From Cysteiniphilum halobium (GTDB lineage Bacteria > Pseudomonadota > Gammaproteobacteria > Francisellales > Francisellaceae): a stretch of DNA of 42,084 nt. Within the stretch, counting starts at the first letter, position 1, and every line of letters starts with the position of its first letter. Made by a program: the position numbers and the translations under genes. Under the pieces are notes generated by a model. It was not told the DNA's origin, made no database searches, and saw only the letters and a program-made list of their open reading frames with translations. The DNA lies in NCBI RefSeq assembly GCF_003574425.1, contig NZ_QLIU01000016.1, forward strand, positions 1 through 42,084, written 5' to 3'. Of the stretch, positions 28,529 to 37,508 are shown piece by piece.

Positions 28529-28874
28529 TTTTGTTCCCCCCTTTGTAGTTATTAAGTATAATATGAGGAAAACATAGCGTCTCCTATATAACTTTTACTT
28601 GCATTTTTATAATCATTTAATCTAGATGGATTAAATTTTACACTAAAATCATCACTTACATAAAAGGATAAATTTTCTACGATAGAAGAAAAATATGCAA
28701 CTTACTGTCTAAAAGCTTATTTTTTCGTAATTTACATAAAAATGAGAAATCATCTCAAACGGTTGAAAATGTTTTAAAGGAAACTTTTAATTTAATGCAC
28801 ATCCAATACAGAGTCAGCTGTTAGAATATGTTTTTACCATCCAGATGAAGGTATTACTATTGTTTGACTATTTG
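28529..28874. other. Intergenic region upstream of the repeat lipoprotein
   Basis: About 346 very A+T-rich bases between folC (stop side, reading in from the right is folC's end) and the lipoprotein start. Apart from the inverted repeat at 28615-28636 I see no ORF, RNA or repeat. It should contain the lipoprotein promoter and possibly the end of the accD-folC transcript. Confidence 0.4.
28615..28636. promoter_or_regulatory. Perfect inverted repeat, possible operator
   Basis: ATTTAATC (28615-28622) and GATTAAAT (28629-28636) are separated by six bases. It lies about 87 bases before the lipoprotein ATG, a suitable position for a dimeric regulator. The short A+T-rich arms could also arise by chance. 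Confidence 0.35.
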
Positions 28875-30080
28875 TTAGTGAATTAGCGTTTTTACCAATT
28901 CACCAATTAGTACAAATGACCCAAAAACTATAATAAGATCGTCAGCATGAGCATATTTTGTGCTGTAACTAAATGCAGCAGCAGGAGTAGGAAAGAACAT
29001 GCTATTTGTTGGAAAAAGAGTGCTTTTGTGATGGTCTGTCAATGGAGTGAAGCGCTGGTCAATCGCACTTAAATCGGGAATGAGCCAGTGATCAACAATC
29101 CCATGGCCACACTCAAGAATACTTGCTGTATCTTTATGCTGATTGGCGCTAAAAATGGCAAGCACTCGCGCTTTAGGTGTGTGTGTTAATAAGGCGTTAA
29201 TCTGAGCGAAAAAATGTCCAGCAGCCTGTGGGTTATGTGCAACATCAGCAATGATTAGAGGTTGATCTTGAATTATCTGAAAGCGACCAGCAACGCGATA
29301 AGCACCTAAGTCGCTAGGCAGCTTGAGATTGTTATTTAAGCAATCCATGGCGGTTAGCGCACAATCCATACTATTCGGATGAATAAACTCATTAGCAATG
29401 TTGGTACAACGTTTAGCATAAATAACATTTGCATTAATATGATTTAAATAACCAAGCGCATTTTTAGGAAAGTTATGACCAAGAATCACTGGTTTGTTGG
29501 CTCTGGCAATATGTGCTTTTTCAAGCGCGATTTCTTCAATTGTATTACCAAGTATTTCACAATGATCTAATGCAACAGTAGTAATGATCACGATATCAGC
29601 ATCAAATAGATTAGCAGGATCTAGTCTGCCACCAACACCAACCTCAAGAATTACCCAATTGGGTTTTTGTGTTTGAATATAAAGCCAGGTGGTGACAAAG
29701 CTAATAAAGTAATAATGCAGTCTAATCTTCAACTCTAAGCATAAGTTATAAATTTGTCGTAAGTAGTTTAGTAAGTTGCGATTATTAATTGACTGCTTAT
29801 TATAACTAATGCGCTCATTAAAAAAGCGAATATGTGGTGAGGTATGGCAAATATGATCAATAGCATTATGTTGTAATATATGCGACAAAATAGCAACAGT
29901 TGAGCCCTTGCCATTGGTACCTGTCACCGTGATAATATGTGGCACATAGGTGATATTTAAGCGATCAAGAAAAAGCTTTAAGTCGCCGAGTGTCGCTTGC
30001 GGAAAATCTAAAGAAGTGATCTGATCAATGGTTTTGCTAATAATAGATGATAAATCAGTGGCTGACAGTTCGTTATGCAC
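28875..30080 (-). CDS. folC: Dihydrofolate synthase / folylpolyglutamate synthase
   Basis: Adds glutamate to dihydropteroate and to folates. The ATP-binding P-loop is IITVTGTNGKGST (about residues 49-61). Further segments are the TSPHIRFFNERI loop, VILEVGVGGRLDPAN, TVALDHCEILGNTIEEIALEKAHIA, and ADVAHNPQAA in the C-terminal domain, all FolC marks. It has 401 residues; E. coli has 422. The start is GTG at 30080, two bases after the accD stop, so translation is likely coupled. The accD-folC order is common in gammaproteobacteria. Confidence 0.94.
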   Translation of the reverse strand: MHNELSATDLSSIISKTIDQITSLDFPQATLGDLKLFLDRLNITYVPHIITVTGTNGKGSTVAILSHILQHNAIDHICHTSPHIRFFNERISYNKQSINNRNLLNYLRQIYNLCLELKIRLHYYFISFVTTWLYIQTQKPNWVILEVGVGGRLDPANLFDADIVIITTVALDHCEILGNTIEEIALEKAHIARANKPVILGHNFPKNALGYLNHINANVIYAKRCTNIANEFIHPNSMDCALTAMDCLNNNLKLPSDLGAYRVAGRFQIIQDQPLIIADVAHNPQAAGHFFAQINALLTHTPKARVLAIFSANQHKDTASILECGHGIVDHWLIPDLSAIDQRFTPLTDHHKSTLFPTNSMFFPTPAAAFSYSTKYAHADDLIIVFGSFVLIGELVKTLIH

Positions 30081-30082
30081 TA

Positions 30083-30949
30083 TTAGCCTACATGTTTATG
30101 TTGCTTTGGCAGCAATAATTTATCTAATAAGTGGCTGATATCTTGGGGCAAATGATGACGATGGACAATGCGATCAATCATCCCTTTTTCAAGCAGAAAC
30201 TCACTGCGCTGGAAGCCTTCAGGTAGTTTCTCACGAACAGTTTGCTCGATAACTCTGGGCCCGGCAAAACCAATCAATGCATTGGGTTCAGCAATATGGA
30301 TATCACCAAGCATTGCCAAAGAGGCAGAAACACCACCGGTGGTCGGATCAGTTAATACGACGATATAAGGCAATTTGTGTGCGGCTAATTTAGCAAGAGC
30401 AGCACTTGTCTTTGCCATTTGCATTAGTGAAAATAATGACTCTTGCATGCGCGCACCACCACTGGCGGTAAAGCAGATAAGTGGCTCACTTTTCTCAATT
30501 GCAAGATCAACAGCGCGTACAAATTTCTCACCAACGACCGAGCCCATTGAACCGCCTAAGAAGCTGAAGTCAAAAATAGCAGCAACGACAGCTTTACCTT
30601 GAACTAAGCCTTCAAATACCAACAGTGCGTCATTTTCTTTGGTTTTCTTTTGTGCTGCAGATAAGCGATCCTTGTAGGATTTGGTGTCTTTGAACTTTAA
30701 AACATCTTTGGGTTTAACATCATTGAAATACTCAACCGCACTATCTTTATCAAAAAAATAGCTAGCGCGTTGACGCGCATTTAAACGCATATGATGTTCG
30801 CAGTTAGAGCAAACCAACATGTTCTCAACCAAATCGGGTAAATATAAAACGGCATTACAAGAAGGACATTTATGCCATACGCCTTCAGGTAGCTCTTTTT
30901 TTTGTGAATCTGAGCGTAATTGTGGAATAATTTTCGTTAGCCAACTCAT
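30083..30949 (-). CDS. accD: Acetyl-CoA carboxylase carboxyltransferase subunit beta
   Basis: Beta subunit of the carboxyltransferase that makes malonyl-CoA with AccA. An N-terminal zinc ribbon has four cysteines at residues 28, 31, 47 and 50 (CPSC, CSNC). The crotonase-fold part shows [58 protein letters not shown] and [20 protein letters not shown]. It has 288 residues and a normal architecture. First gene of accD-folC and divergent from trpS. Confidence 0.97.
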   Translation of the reverse strand: MSWLTKIIPQLRSDSQKKELPEGVWHKCPSCNAVLYLPDLVENMLVCSNCEHHMRLNARQRASYFFDKDSAVEYFNDVKPKDVLKFKDTKSYKDRLSAAQKKTKENDALLVFEGLVQGKAVVAAIFDFSFLGGSMGSVVGEKFVRAVDLAIEKSEPLICFTASGGARMQESLFSLMQMAKTSAALAKLAAHKLPYIVVLTDPTTGGVSASLAMLGDIHIAEPNALIGFAGPRVIEQTVREKLPEGFQRSEFLLEKGMIDRIVHRHHLPQDISHLLDKLLLPKQHKHVG

Positions 30950-31088
30950 GGTGTGGTTTATTACCTTGGTGCTTACACATAACGCATTATTCTATACTAC
31001 AGTTATGCGAATTTACCAGTGTTTCTTTAGCTTGTGCATCGTTTTCTGTTACACTAGTGCCTCATTTTAGTGTTTAGTTATAGAAAAT

Positions 31089-32108
31089 ATGAATAAAGTA
31101 AATAATCAATCAAAAAAGATCGTTTTAACAGGTATTACGCCATCGGGAACACCTCACATTGGTAATTATATCGGAGCGATTAAACCAGCCCTTAAGATGG
31201 CAAAAAATTCTGATTTGAATGCCTACTTTTTTATTGCTGATTATCATTCACTGATTAAATTATGGGATAGTAAATTAAGACAGCAATATATCTATGAAAT
31301 AGCAGCTACATGGCTAGCTTTGGGATTAGACCCTGAACAGGTGATGTTTTATCGTCAGTCAGATATTCCTGAGATTATGGAGCTTAATTGGATATTAACT
31401 TCAGTGACTGCCAAGGGGTTATTGAATCGTGCGCATGCTTATAAGGCAGCAGTAGATGCTAATATTGCTGAAGGAGAAAAAGATGAAGAAGCCGGTATCA
31501 CCATGGGGCTTTTTAATTATCCGATGTTAATGGCAGCAGATATTATTATGTTTAATGCTGATTTTGTACCCGTAGGTAAAGATCAGATTCAGCATATTGA
31601 AATTGCGCGTGATATTGCTAATCGCTTGAACCATATCTATAAATGCAATTTGCTGAAAGTGCCCAAGGCAATGGTTGATAAGGAAACACAAACGATTCCA
31701 GGTTTGGATGGGCGTAAGATGTCCAAAAGTTATAACAACACGATTCAACTTTTTGCTCCAAGCAAGCAATTAAGAAAACAAGTAATGAAGATTGTGACTA
31801 ATTCGCAATTGCCTGAAGAGCCTAAAGACACGACAGAGTGTACGGTGTTTGCACTATACAAGCATTTTGCAAATGAATCTGAAGTGGTGGCATTGGCTAA
31901 ACGCTACCAGCAAGGTATTGGTTGGGGCGAGGCCAAGCAAACATTGTTCGAGAAAATGGATGAAGTGTTAACCCCCATGCGTGAGAAATATGAGTATTTA
32001 TTGGCAAATAAGCATATTATTGACGAGCATTTAGCACATGGTGCTGACAAAGCGCGTGTTAAAGCAAGACAATTATTGAATCAACTGAAGCAACAAATTG
32101 GTATATGA
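31089..32108 (+). CDS. trpS: Tryptophanyl-tRNA synthetase
   Basis: Class I aminoacyl-tRNA synthetase that charges tRNA-Trp. The HIGH motif appears as PSGTPHIGNYIGA near residue 20, and the KMSKS motif as DGRKMSKSYNN near residue 214. Between them lie ADYHSL, the tryptophan-binding QSDIPE..EL region, and MAADIIMFNADFVPVGKDQIQHIE. It has 339 residues, typical of the short bacterial form. The TGA overlaps the next gene's ATG (ATGA at 32105-32108), so the downstream gene is translationally coupled to it. Confidence 0.96.
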   Translation: MNKVNNQSKKIVLTGITPSGTPHIGNYIGAIKPALKMAKNSDLNAYFFIADYHSLIKLWDSKLRQQYIYEIAATWLALGLDPEQVMFYRQSDIPEIMELNWILTSVTAKGLLNRAHAYKAAVDANIAEGEKDEEAGITMGLFNYPMLMAADIIMFNADFVPVGKDQIQHIEIARDIANRLNHIYKCNLLKVPKAMVDKETQTIPGLDGRKMSKSYNNTIQLFAPSKQLRKQVMKIVTNSQLPEEPKDTTECTVFALYKHFANESEVVALAKRYQQGIGWGEAKQTLFEKMDEVLTPMREKYEYLLANKHIIDEHLAHGADKARVKARQLLNQLKQQIGI

Positions 32109-32836
32109 TGAAGCATATGCATTGTCTTATTGCAAACTTTGGCGATGATAGTGTAGCACTCATTCAACATGTATATGAGATTGGCTTGGAAGAGGTGATT
32201 GTCTTATCGGTTGATACCGGTTGGCAGGCAAGTGCTTGGCAAGCACGCATTGATAGTGCAAGATCATGGATTAAAACACTAGGATTTCAGTCTGTGCACT
32301 TGAAATCTGAACATGATTTTAGTGCGCTTGTTAAGGCACGCAAGCAATTTCCATCGCAACAATTTCACTGGTGCGCGGGCTTTCTAAAGGGGATGGCGAT
32401 TTTAAACTGGCTTGAGGAACATGATGAGGATCTTGACGCTGTTGTTTTGTTGGCAAATCGTCGCCCAATGAGTAAAGCACAAACTGATTTGCCTGATAGT
32501 ATCCCAGAGTCTGAACGCTATGATGATCGAGAAGTGCTTTATTTATTAGCAGATTGTGATGAGATTAAGCGTAATCATTTGATTGCTAAGACACCTTTTA
32601 AAATACCGTTAAATCATCGATCACTTGAGTGTCAGCCATGCATCCATTTAACCAAAAGAGATATGCTCACTTTGTCAGAAAATGATATCCAACGCACGGT
32701 TGATCTTGAGCATGAGATTGGACAGACGATGTTTGATAAAAACTTTATTGAATACCTAAAGACTCTAGAAAAAAACACGAACTATTATGATGAGTTTGCC
32801 AAAACCTGCAGTTGGGATTATGGCTGTGGGTTATAG
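32105..32836 (+). CDS. PAPS-reductase/PP-loop-like protein with degenerate loop
   Basis: A 243-residue protein that looks like an adenine nucleotide alpha-hydrolase of the PAPS-reductase group. The region HCLIANFGDDSVALIQHV (about residues 6-23) aligns with the PP-loop, but the usual S-G-G-x-D-S reads N-F-G-D-D-S. It continues VIVLSVDTGWQASAWQARI, a CxxC pair in CQPCIHLTKRD near residue 180, and two more cysteines at the extreme C-terminus (CSWDYGCGL), suggesting a metal or iron-sulfur site. It is coupled to trpS by an ATGA overlap. It could be a sulfur-transfer or tRNA-modifying enzyme; the altered loop makes ATP use uncertain. Confidence 0.7.
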   Translation: MMKHMHCLIANFGDDSVALIQHVYEIGLEEVIVLSVDTGWQASAWQARIDSARSWIKTLGFQSVHLKSEHDFSALVKARKQFPSQQFHWCAGFLKGMAILNWLEEHDEDLDAVVLLANRRPMSKAQTDLPDSIPESERYDDREVLYLLADCDEIKRNHLIAKTPFKIPLNHRSLECQPCIHLTKRDMLTLSENDIQRTVDLEHEIGQTMFDKNFIEYLKTLEKNTNYYDEFAKTCSWDYGCGL

Positions 32837-32840
32837 GTGT

Positions 32841-34298
32841 TTACCACGCAGGGATCGCTGCATCATCAGGGTAAAGCTTCTTAGCAAGTTTTGCTACCTG
32901 TGGTGATTGGTATGCTTTAACAAACTTTAGTAATAGTGGATTATTTTTGTCACTATCTCGAACAACAATAATATTGGCAAAAGGAGAGTCTTTTGGTTCA
33001 ACAAATAATGCTTGTTTTAAGGTCAGATGCGCTTTAGGTAAGAAATCATTGTTAATTACTGCAAGGGTGACACTACCCAGATTATTAGGAATCTGATCAG
33101 CTTGCAGTGGGATAATTTGTAGTTTAAGTGGATTGTCAATGACATCATTTAATGTTGCTTTCCAAGTGACACCCTGTTTTAGTTTAATAAGACCTGCATC
33201 CGCTAAAATCATCAAAGCACGCCCGCGATTGGTTGGGTCATTTGGAATTGCAACCTTGGCACCAACAGGGGTTTCGTTAAGAGACTTGATTTTAGTTGAG
33301 AAAACACCCATAGGGTAAATAAAGGTTTTACCTATTTCCATGATTTTATAGCCAAACTCTTTGATTTGGTTTTCTAAAAATGGAATATGTTGGAAAACAT
33401 TGGCATCGATGTCGCCATTGTTTAGCGCACGATTTGGTAGGTTATAATCACCAAAGGATACTAACTTAACATTCAGTCCATATTTTTCTTTGGCAACTTC
33501 TTTTGCCATTTGCATAATTTTCTGCTGTTCAGGCGATTGGGTATATCCAACGGTAATCATATTGGTATTTTGACTCGCTTCATAGGCATTGTAGGTCACT
33601 TGTGCCACGGAGCCTGCAACTAAAATAACCACCAATGCCCAAATGCTGGTGATCTTTTTACTGCCACTTAAATATTTACCATATGACTGGCATAGTTGTA
33701 CCAATATAATTAATAGCACAACGCCACCATAAAGTAGGAAGTAGTTACCATTGTTATAGCCTTGAAAGTAGGTCAAATCGCCCAAACCACCACCACCAAC
33801 AATACCTGCCATTGCTGAATAGCCAATAAGTCCTATTGTGGTTAAGGTCGCAGCATCCACTAATAATGTTTTGGCTTCAGGTAACAATACTTTAAAGATA
33901 ATCTGCAACTTTGTCGCACCCATGGCATTGGCTGCTTCAATTAAGCCTTTATCAACTTCTGAGATTGCTGATTCAGCAAGACGTGCGTAAAAAGGTAAAG
34001 CAGCAATGGCAAGTGGCACGATTGACGCAGTTGTGCCGATGGTTGTGCCTACGAGAATTTTAGTCAGTGGATACAGTAAAATCAGCAAGATAATATAGGG
34101 AATGGATCGTGTGACATTGACAATAAAGCCGACGATCTGATTAAAAAGGCGTATGCCAAGGTTCTTTTGGTTATGAGATAGATGTAATAACACCCCTAAG
34201 ATCAATCCACCAATTACCGCAATAACTGTTGCAATAAATACCATGTAAATTGTTTGCCATGTGGCAAGGGCTAGATTAGAAAGCATCGATTGCAGCAT
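32841..34298 (-). CDS. metIQ: MetI-MetQ fusion: methionine ABC transporter permease and binding protein
   Basis: One 485-residue chain combining two parts usually encoded separately. Residues 1 to about 210 are the MetI permease: MLSNLALATWQTIYMVFIAT, the ABC-coupling region AANAMGATKLQIIFKVLLPEA, and the IVGGGGLGDLTYFQGY segment. A further membrane helix (about residues 217-240, IWALVVILVAGSVA) leads to the MetQ/NlpA binding domain (245-485), starting MITVGYTQSPEQQKIMQ and showing NRALNNGDIDANVFQHIPFLE and PNDPTNRGRALMIL. There is no lipobox; the extra helix anchors the domain. The ATG at 34298 has AGGTGAT upstream and overlaps metN by 23 bases. I recall the same fusion in Francisella. Confidence 0.92.
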   Translation of the reverse strand: MLQSMLSNLALATWQTIYMVFIATVIAVIGGLILGVLLHLSHNQKNLGIRLFNQIVGFIVNVTRSIPYIILLILLYPLTKILVGTTIGTTASIVPLAIAALPFYARLAESAISEVDKGLIEAANAMGATKLQIIFKVLLPEAKTLLVDAATLTTIGLIGYSAMAGIVGGGGLGDLTYFQGYNNGNYFLLYGGVVLLIILVQLCQSYGKYLSGSKKITSIWALVVILVAGSVAQVTYNAYEASQNTNMITVGYTQSPEQQKIMQMAKEVAKEKYGLNVKLVSFGDYNLPNRALNNGDIDANVFQHIPFLENQIKEFGYKIMEIGKTFIYPMGVFSTKIKSLNETPVGAKVAIPNDPTNRGRALMILADAGLIKLKQGVTWKATLNDVIDNPLKLQIIPLQADQIPNNLGSVTLAVINNDFLPKAHLTLKQALFVEPKDSPFANIIVVRDSDKNNPLLLKFVKAYQSPQVAKLAKKLYPDDAAIPAW

Positions 34299-35328
34299 AA
34301 CCGATCACCTCAATTTTGATTTGTTGTTGATGTAAGAAGCTCAATGCTTTTTCCCAATATTCCTTCTCGCCGAGCATGTGACAGATGGTCACACCTACTG
34401 ATTGCGACTGAATGCGTTCGATATTCGCTTGGATAATATTACAAGCGATTTTGAATTTACTATTAAGCTCAGCAATAACAGGTGTGGTAATACTATCACC
34501 TAAAAAAGTCATTTTGATGACTGGTGTCAGATCAAGCGCAGCATAAGGGTCTTTATGCAATTTATCTTTGATTTCATCTGGCAAATTTAAGTGCATACTT
34601 TTTTCAGTAAAGCTCTTGGCAATGGCGGTTTTTGGATTTAAAAATAACTCAGTAACTGTGCCTGTTTCTTGAATTGAACCATCGTCGATAATCGCTACCT
34701 GATCACAAATTTTACGAATAACATCCATCTCATGGGTGATGAGAATAATTGTTAAATTGAGCTTGTGATTAAGCTCTTTTAATAACTGCAATATCTGGTC
34801 AGTAGTTTCAGGATCAAGCGCTGAGGTTGCCTCATCACATAGTAAAGCCACAGGGTCACAAGCCAAGGCGCGCGCAATAGCTACACGCTGCTTTTGTCCG
34901 CCACTTAATTCATCAGGATAGGCTTGTGCTTTTTGCTCTAATCCGACAAGGTTTAATAGCTCATTGACTTTAGCGTGGATTTTGGCTTTGCTGACATGTT
35001 GCAACTCCAGAGGGAAAGCAATGTTGTCAAAAACCGTACGCGATGATAATAAATTGAAATGCTGGAAAATCATGCCAATTTTCTGGCGTGCCTTTCTTAA
35101 CTTATCTTGAGAGAGTTTGGTAATATCTTCATCATTAATGAAAATATGTCCTTCTGTTGGTTGTTCCAGTAAATTAATGCAGCGAATAAGTGTGCTTTTA
35201 CCAGCGCCACTTTTGCCGATGATGCCAAAGATTTCGCCATCTTTAATTGAAAGATTGACGTTCTTTAGGGCAATATGGCGAGCATACTTTGATAGATACT
35301 CTTTTTTGAGGTTCTGAATCTCAATCAT
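34276..35328 (-). CDS. metN: Methionine ABC transporter ATP-binding protein
   Basis: ATPase of the D/L-methionine importer. Walker A GKSGAGKST (residues 38-46), Q-loop MIFQHFNLL, signature LSGGQKQRVAIARAL, Walker B VALLCDEATSALDP, and the H-loop ILITHEMD. The C-terminal NIL domain (about 270-350, VIKMTFLGDS to the end) binds methionine and inhibits transport when the cell is replete. The frame is open to an ATG at 35361, but ATG at 35328 (MIEIQNLKKEY) matches family starts and gives 350 residues. It overlaps metIQ, together forming a complete importer from two genes. Confidence 0.95.
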   Translation of the reverse strand: MIEIQNLKKEYLSKYARHIALKNVNLSIKDGEIFGIIGKSGAGKSTLIRCINLLEQPTEGHIFINDEDITKLSQDKLRKARQKIGMIFQHFNLLSSRTVFDNIAFPLELQHVSKAKIHAKVNELLNLVGLEQKAQAYPDELSGGQKQRVAIARALACDPVALLCDEATSALDPETTDQILQLLKELNHKLNLTIILITHEMDVIRKICDQVAIIDDGSIQETGTVTELFLNPKTAIAKSFTEKSMHLNLPDEIKDKLHKDPYAALDLTPVIKMTFLGDSITTPVIAELNSKFKIACNIIQANIERIQSQSVGVTICHMLGEKEYWEKALSFLHQQQIKIEVIGYAAIDAF

Positions 35329-35641
35329 GTTGTTGTTTCCACTCCTAGTGCAATAGTGCATTGGCGCATCAGAAAAAATATATTAACAATATTCGGTGTC
35401 TTTCGTAAATCACTTTGCTTAGGTTAATTGATATCATTAAAAAAATTGTCCATCTACTTTGTCTGTATAATTAACAATCTGAATTCATCATAATCCTGAG
35501 CTTTTTTGGGAGAATATTTTATCGTATCTCCATTGCAGAATGATTTACGAGCGGCATAGTCTAAAAAACAATTCTTTGATTTGCTTTTGTGGCTTATATG
35601 ATAGAATTTTTGCTCTATTTCCTATCAAAATGAGTTATTAG

Positions 35642-36283
35642 ATGTTAGTTGCAGCGTTATTAAGTTTACTGTTGTTACAATTATTAGGGTTGATGTTACC
35701 TGGTCCTGATTTCTTTATGGTGCTTAGATCATCTATTCGTTATGGGCGTAACCCCGCCGTACTTGTTGCACTGGGTATTGCTACGGGTGTTTTATTTTAT
35801 GCTACACTCGTCGTGCTTTTACTGGATTATCTGAGTGATAACTTTCTGATTATAGTGCATTGGATTGCCTTATTTGGCGGATGCTATTTGTTATATATTG
35901 CCTATAATTGTTTTAAGGCCTCCAGAGGTAAACACGCGTTAGAAGCAAACGCGCGTGAAGTCATTAAAATATCAAAACGCCATTTGTGGCTAACTGGTTT
36001 TTTGTGTAATTTATCTAATCCCAAAGTAATTGTATTCTTCGTAAGTTTATTGCCATTTTTTGTTTTAAAATCCTCGGCTGTTTGGTACCACTTAAGTATT
36101 CTTATTGTCATGTTTTTAAGTACTTGGATTTGGTTTAGTTTTGTCGCTTATGTGATGGGCTCTCAACGCGTAAGAAATGTATTTGTTAGGCAAATGCCAA
36201 AGCTTGAAATTATTTTTTCGGTGATTCTAACAATTTTCGCCTTATTGCTTATTTATTCATTTGTGGAGTCAGTGATTTTGTAG
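35642..36283 (+). CDS. LysE/RhtB family amino-acid exporter
   Basis: A 213-residue inner-membrane protein with six hydrophobic segments. The family signature LPGPDFFMVLRSSIRYGRNPAVLVALGIATG (about residues 19-49) is complete, as is GFLCNLSNPKVIVFF (about 118-132). RhtB-type proteins export amino acids such as threonine, homoserine, leucine or lysine; the substrate here is not determined. It is divergent from metN, and it would be plausible, but not shown, that it balances methionine or a related amino acid. It stands alone, with a MITE-like element downstream. Confidence 0.9.
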   Translation: MLVAALLSLLLLQLLGLMLPGPDFFMVLRSSIRYGRNPAVLVALGIATGVLFYATLVVLLLDYLSDNFLIIVHWIALFGGCYLLYIAYNCFKASRGKHALEANAREVIKISKRHLWLTGFLCNLSNPKVIVFFVSLLPFFVLKSSAVWYHLSILIVMFLSTWIWFSFVAYVMGSQRVRNVFVRQMPKLEIIFSVILTIFALLLIYSFVESVIL

Positions 36284-36407
36284 TAGTGATATACAATAAG
36301 TAAAATATATATTCATATTAATTACGTTATTTAGCTGTTTCGCTTTGGCATATATGGCATGGATACGTTAGAATTTATGTGTATTGAGAAACAAGTTTGG
36401 ACTAAGT

Positions 36408-36533
36408 ACTGAAATTACGTGCCTTTACCTGTCTGTCCTGCACCACAAGCGTGGCATCACTATGCTCACGAAAGGGTGGATATGCAGAAACGAAGTAGTT
36501 TTTATGAAAAGTTTTAATGTACGTAACTTCAGT
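36408..36533. mobile_element. MITE-like element with 15-bp terminal inverted repeats
   Basis: The ends ACTGAAATTACGTGC (36408-36422) and GTACGTAACTTCAGT (36519-36533) are inverted repeats matching at 13 of 15 positions. AAGT directly precedes the left end (36404-36407) and directly follows the right end (36534-36537), as a 4-bp target duplication would. The inside (96 bases) is more G+C rich than its surroundings and has a 32-codon open frame (36419-36517) of no known similarity. No transposase is present. A folded leader of dedA is the alternative. Confidence 0.5.
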
Positions 36534-36557
36534 AAGTAAAAGATAAATGGGGTTTGC

Positions 36558-37184
36558 ATGTCACCAGAACATATTGCACTAATTCAACAATGGGGCTATT
36601 GGCTTATGTTTGGTGCAGCAATTATTGAAGGTGAAACTTTTTTAGTATTAGGTGGTGTGGCTGCTTCCTCTGGTATGCTTGATCTGGGGTGGATTATTAT
36701 CTTATCAGTGATTGGCTGTTTGGTTCATGATTGTTTTTTATTTTATTTAGGGCGCTATGTGGGACCTAAGATGTTAAAGCGTAAGCCAAACTGGCAACCA
36801 AAGGTCGATCGTATTAGCTTGATGATTGATAAATATAACTTCTGGCTAATTTTGTGCTTTCGCTTTGCCTATGGCTTAAGAACGATTATTCCTTTTGCAT
36901 TAGGCATGAGTAAGATTAGTAATATCAAATTTATGATTTGTGATACGATTGGTGCAATTGTATGGGTGTTGGTATTTTTATTAGGGGGATATTATTTTGG
37001 TAATGCGCTTGAGATTATATTGCACAAACTATCCCTTACACATTTAGTTAAAGAATATTGGCATATTTCAATGGTTATCTTATTCTTAGTCATATTCACA
37101 ATCAGTTTTTTATTGGTAAGATTCATAAAGAGGCGTGCGCGTAAGAAGCAAAAAAAGCGATTAAAATTAGATATGGAAACATAA
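36558..37184 (+). CDS. DedA family membrane protein
   Basis: A 208-residue inner-membrane protein. The core motif is seen in IIEGETFLVLGGVAASSGMLDLGWI (with the glutamate before the reentrant loop), then GCLVHDCFLFYLGRYVG, then the second motif FRFAYGLRTIIPFALGMSKI, and a final membrane helix with a strongly basic tail (KRRARKKQKKRLKLD). DedA proteins are implicated in recycling undecaprenyl phosphate and polyamine or proton balance. It is followed directly by a pilZ gene, one base after its stop. Confidence 0.92.
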   Translation: MSPEHIALIQQWGYWLMFGAAIIEGETFLVLGGVAASSGMLDLGWIIILSVIGCLVHDCFLFYLGRYVGPKMLKRKPNWQPKVDRISLMIDKYNFWLILCFRFAYGLRTIIPFALGMSKISNIKFMICDTIGAIVWVLVFLLGGYYFGNALEIILHKLSLTHLVKEYWHISMVILFLVIFTISFLLVRFIKRRARKKQKKRLKLDMET

Positions 37185-37185
37185 T

Positions 37186-37494
37186 ATGGAAGTAATTGAA
37201 ATTACCCTGACATCAAAACAAGCAGCATTGGAAAGCTATTTACCTTTTGTTAAACAAGGTGCGTTGACCCTTTACCATAGCGATGAACTGAACTTTGGTC
37301 AGGAGGCTGAACTTTTGGTGCGCTTACCTGAGCTAAAACAAGAGCTAAACTGTAAATCAAAAGTTATCTGGATTTCCGCTGATGACTATCAAAATGAGAA
37401 AAAATATGGCTTTCAGCTATTAGGAGACGAGGGCTTTGAAATCAACCAGATACTGGAGAATTATTTAGTTGGTTTGATCAAGCATGATGAATAA
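37186..37494 (+). CDS. pilZ: PilZ domain protein (type IV pilus PilZ type)
   Basis: A 102-residue single PilZ domain, closest to the Pseudomonas PilZ needed for type IV pilus assembly: LTSKQAALESYLPFVKQGALTL, then LVRLPELKQELNCKSKVIWIS, then GFQLLGDEG and ILENYLVGLIK. The N-terminal RxxxR motif of c-di-GMP-binding PilZ proteins is absent, as in that pilus-type protein, so it probably acts by protein contact (PilB/FimX in Pseudomonas). No pilus gene is nearby. It lies between dedA and radA in the same direction with almost no gaps, indicating one transcript. Confidence 0.85.
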   Translation: MEVIEITLTSKQAALESYLPFVKQGALTLYHSDELNFGQEAELLVRLPELKQELNCKSKVIWISADDYQNEKKYGFQLLGDEGFEINQILENYLVGLIKHDE

Positions 37495-37508
37495 ATAAAG
37501 GTGCGTGC

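Noticed and set aside
34276-34298. Frameshift splitting metN or metIQ
   Set aside because: The 23-base overlap is a normal coupled junction; both proteins are full length.
36419-36517. 32-codon ORF inside the MITE-like element
   Set aside because: No similarity recognised and no ribosome site; probably chance.
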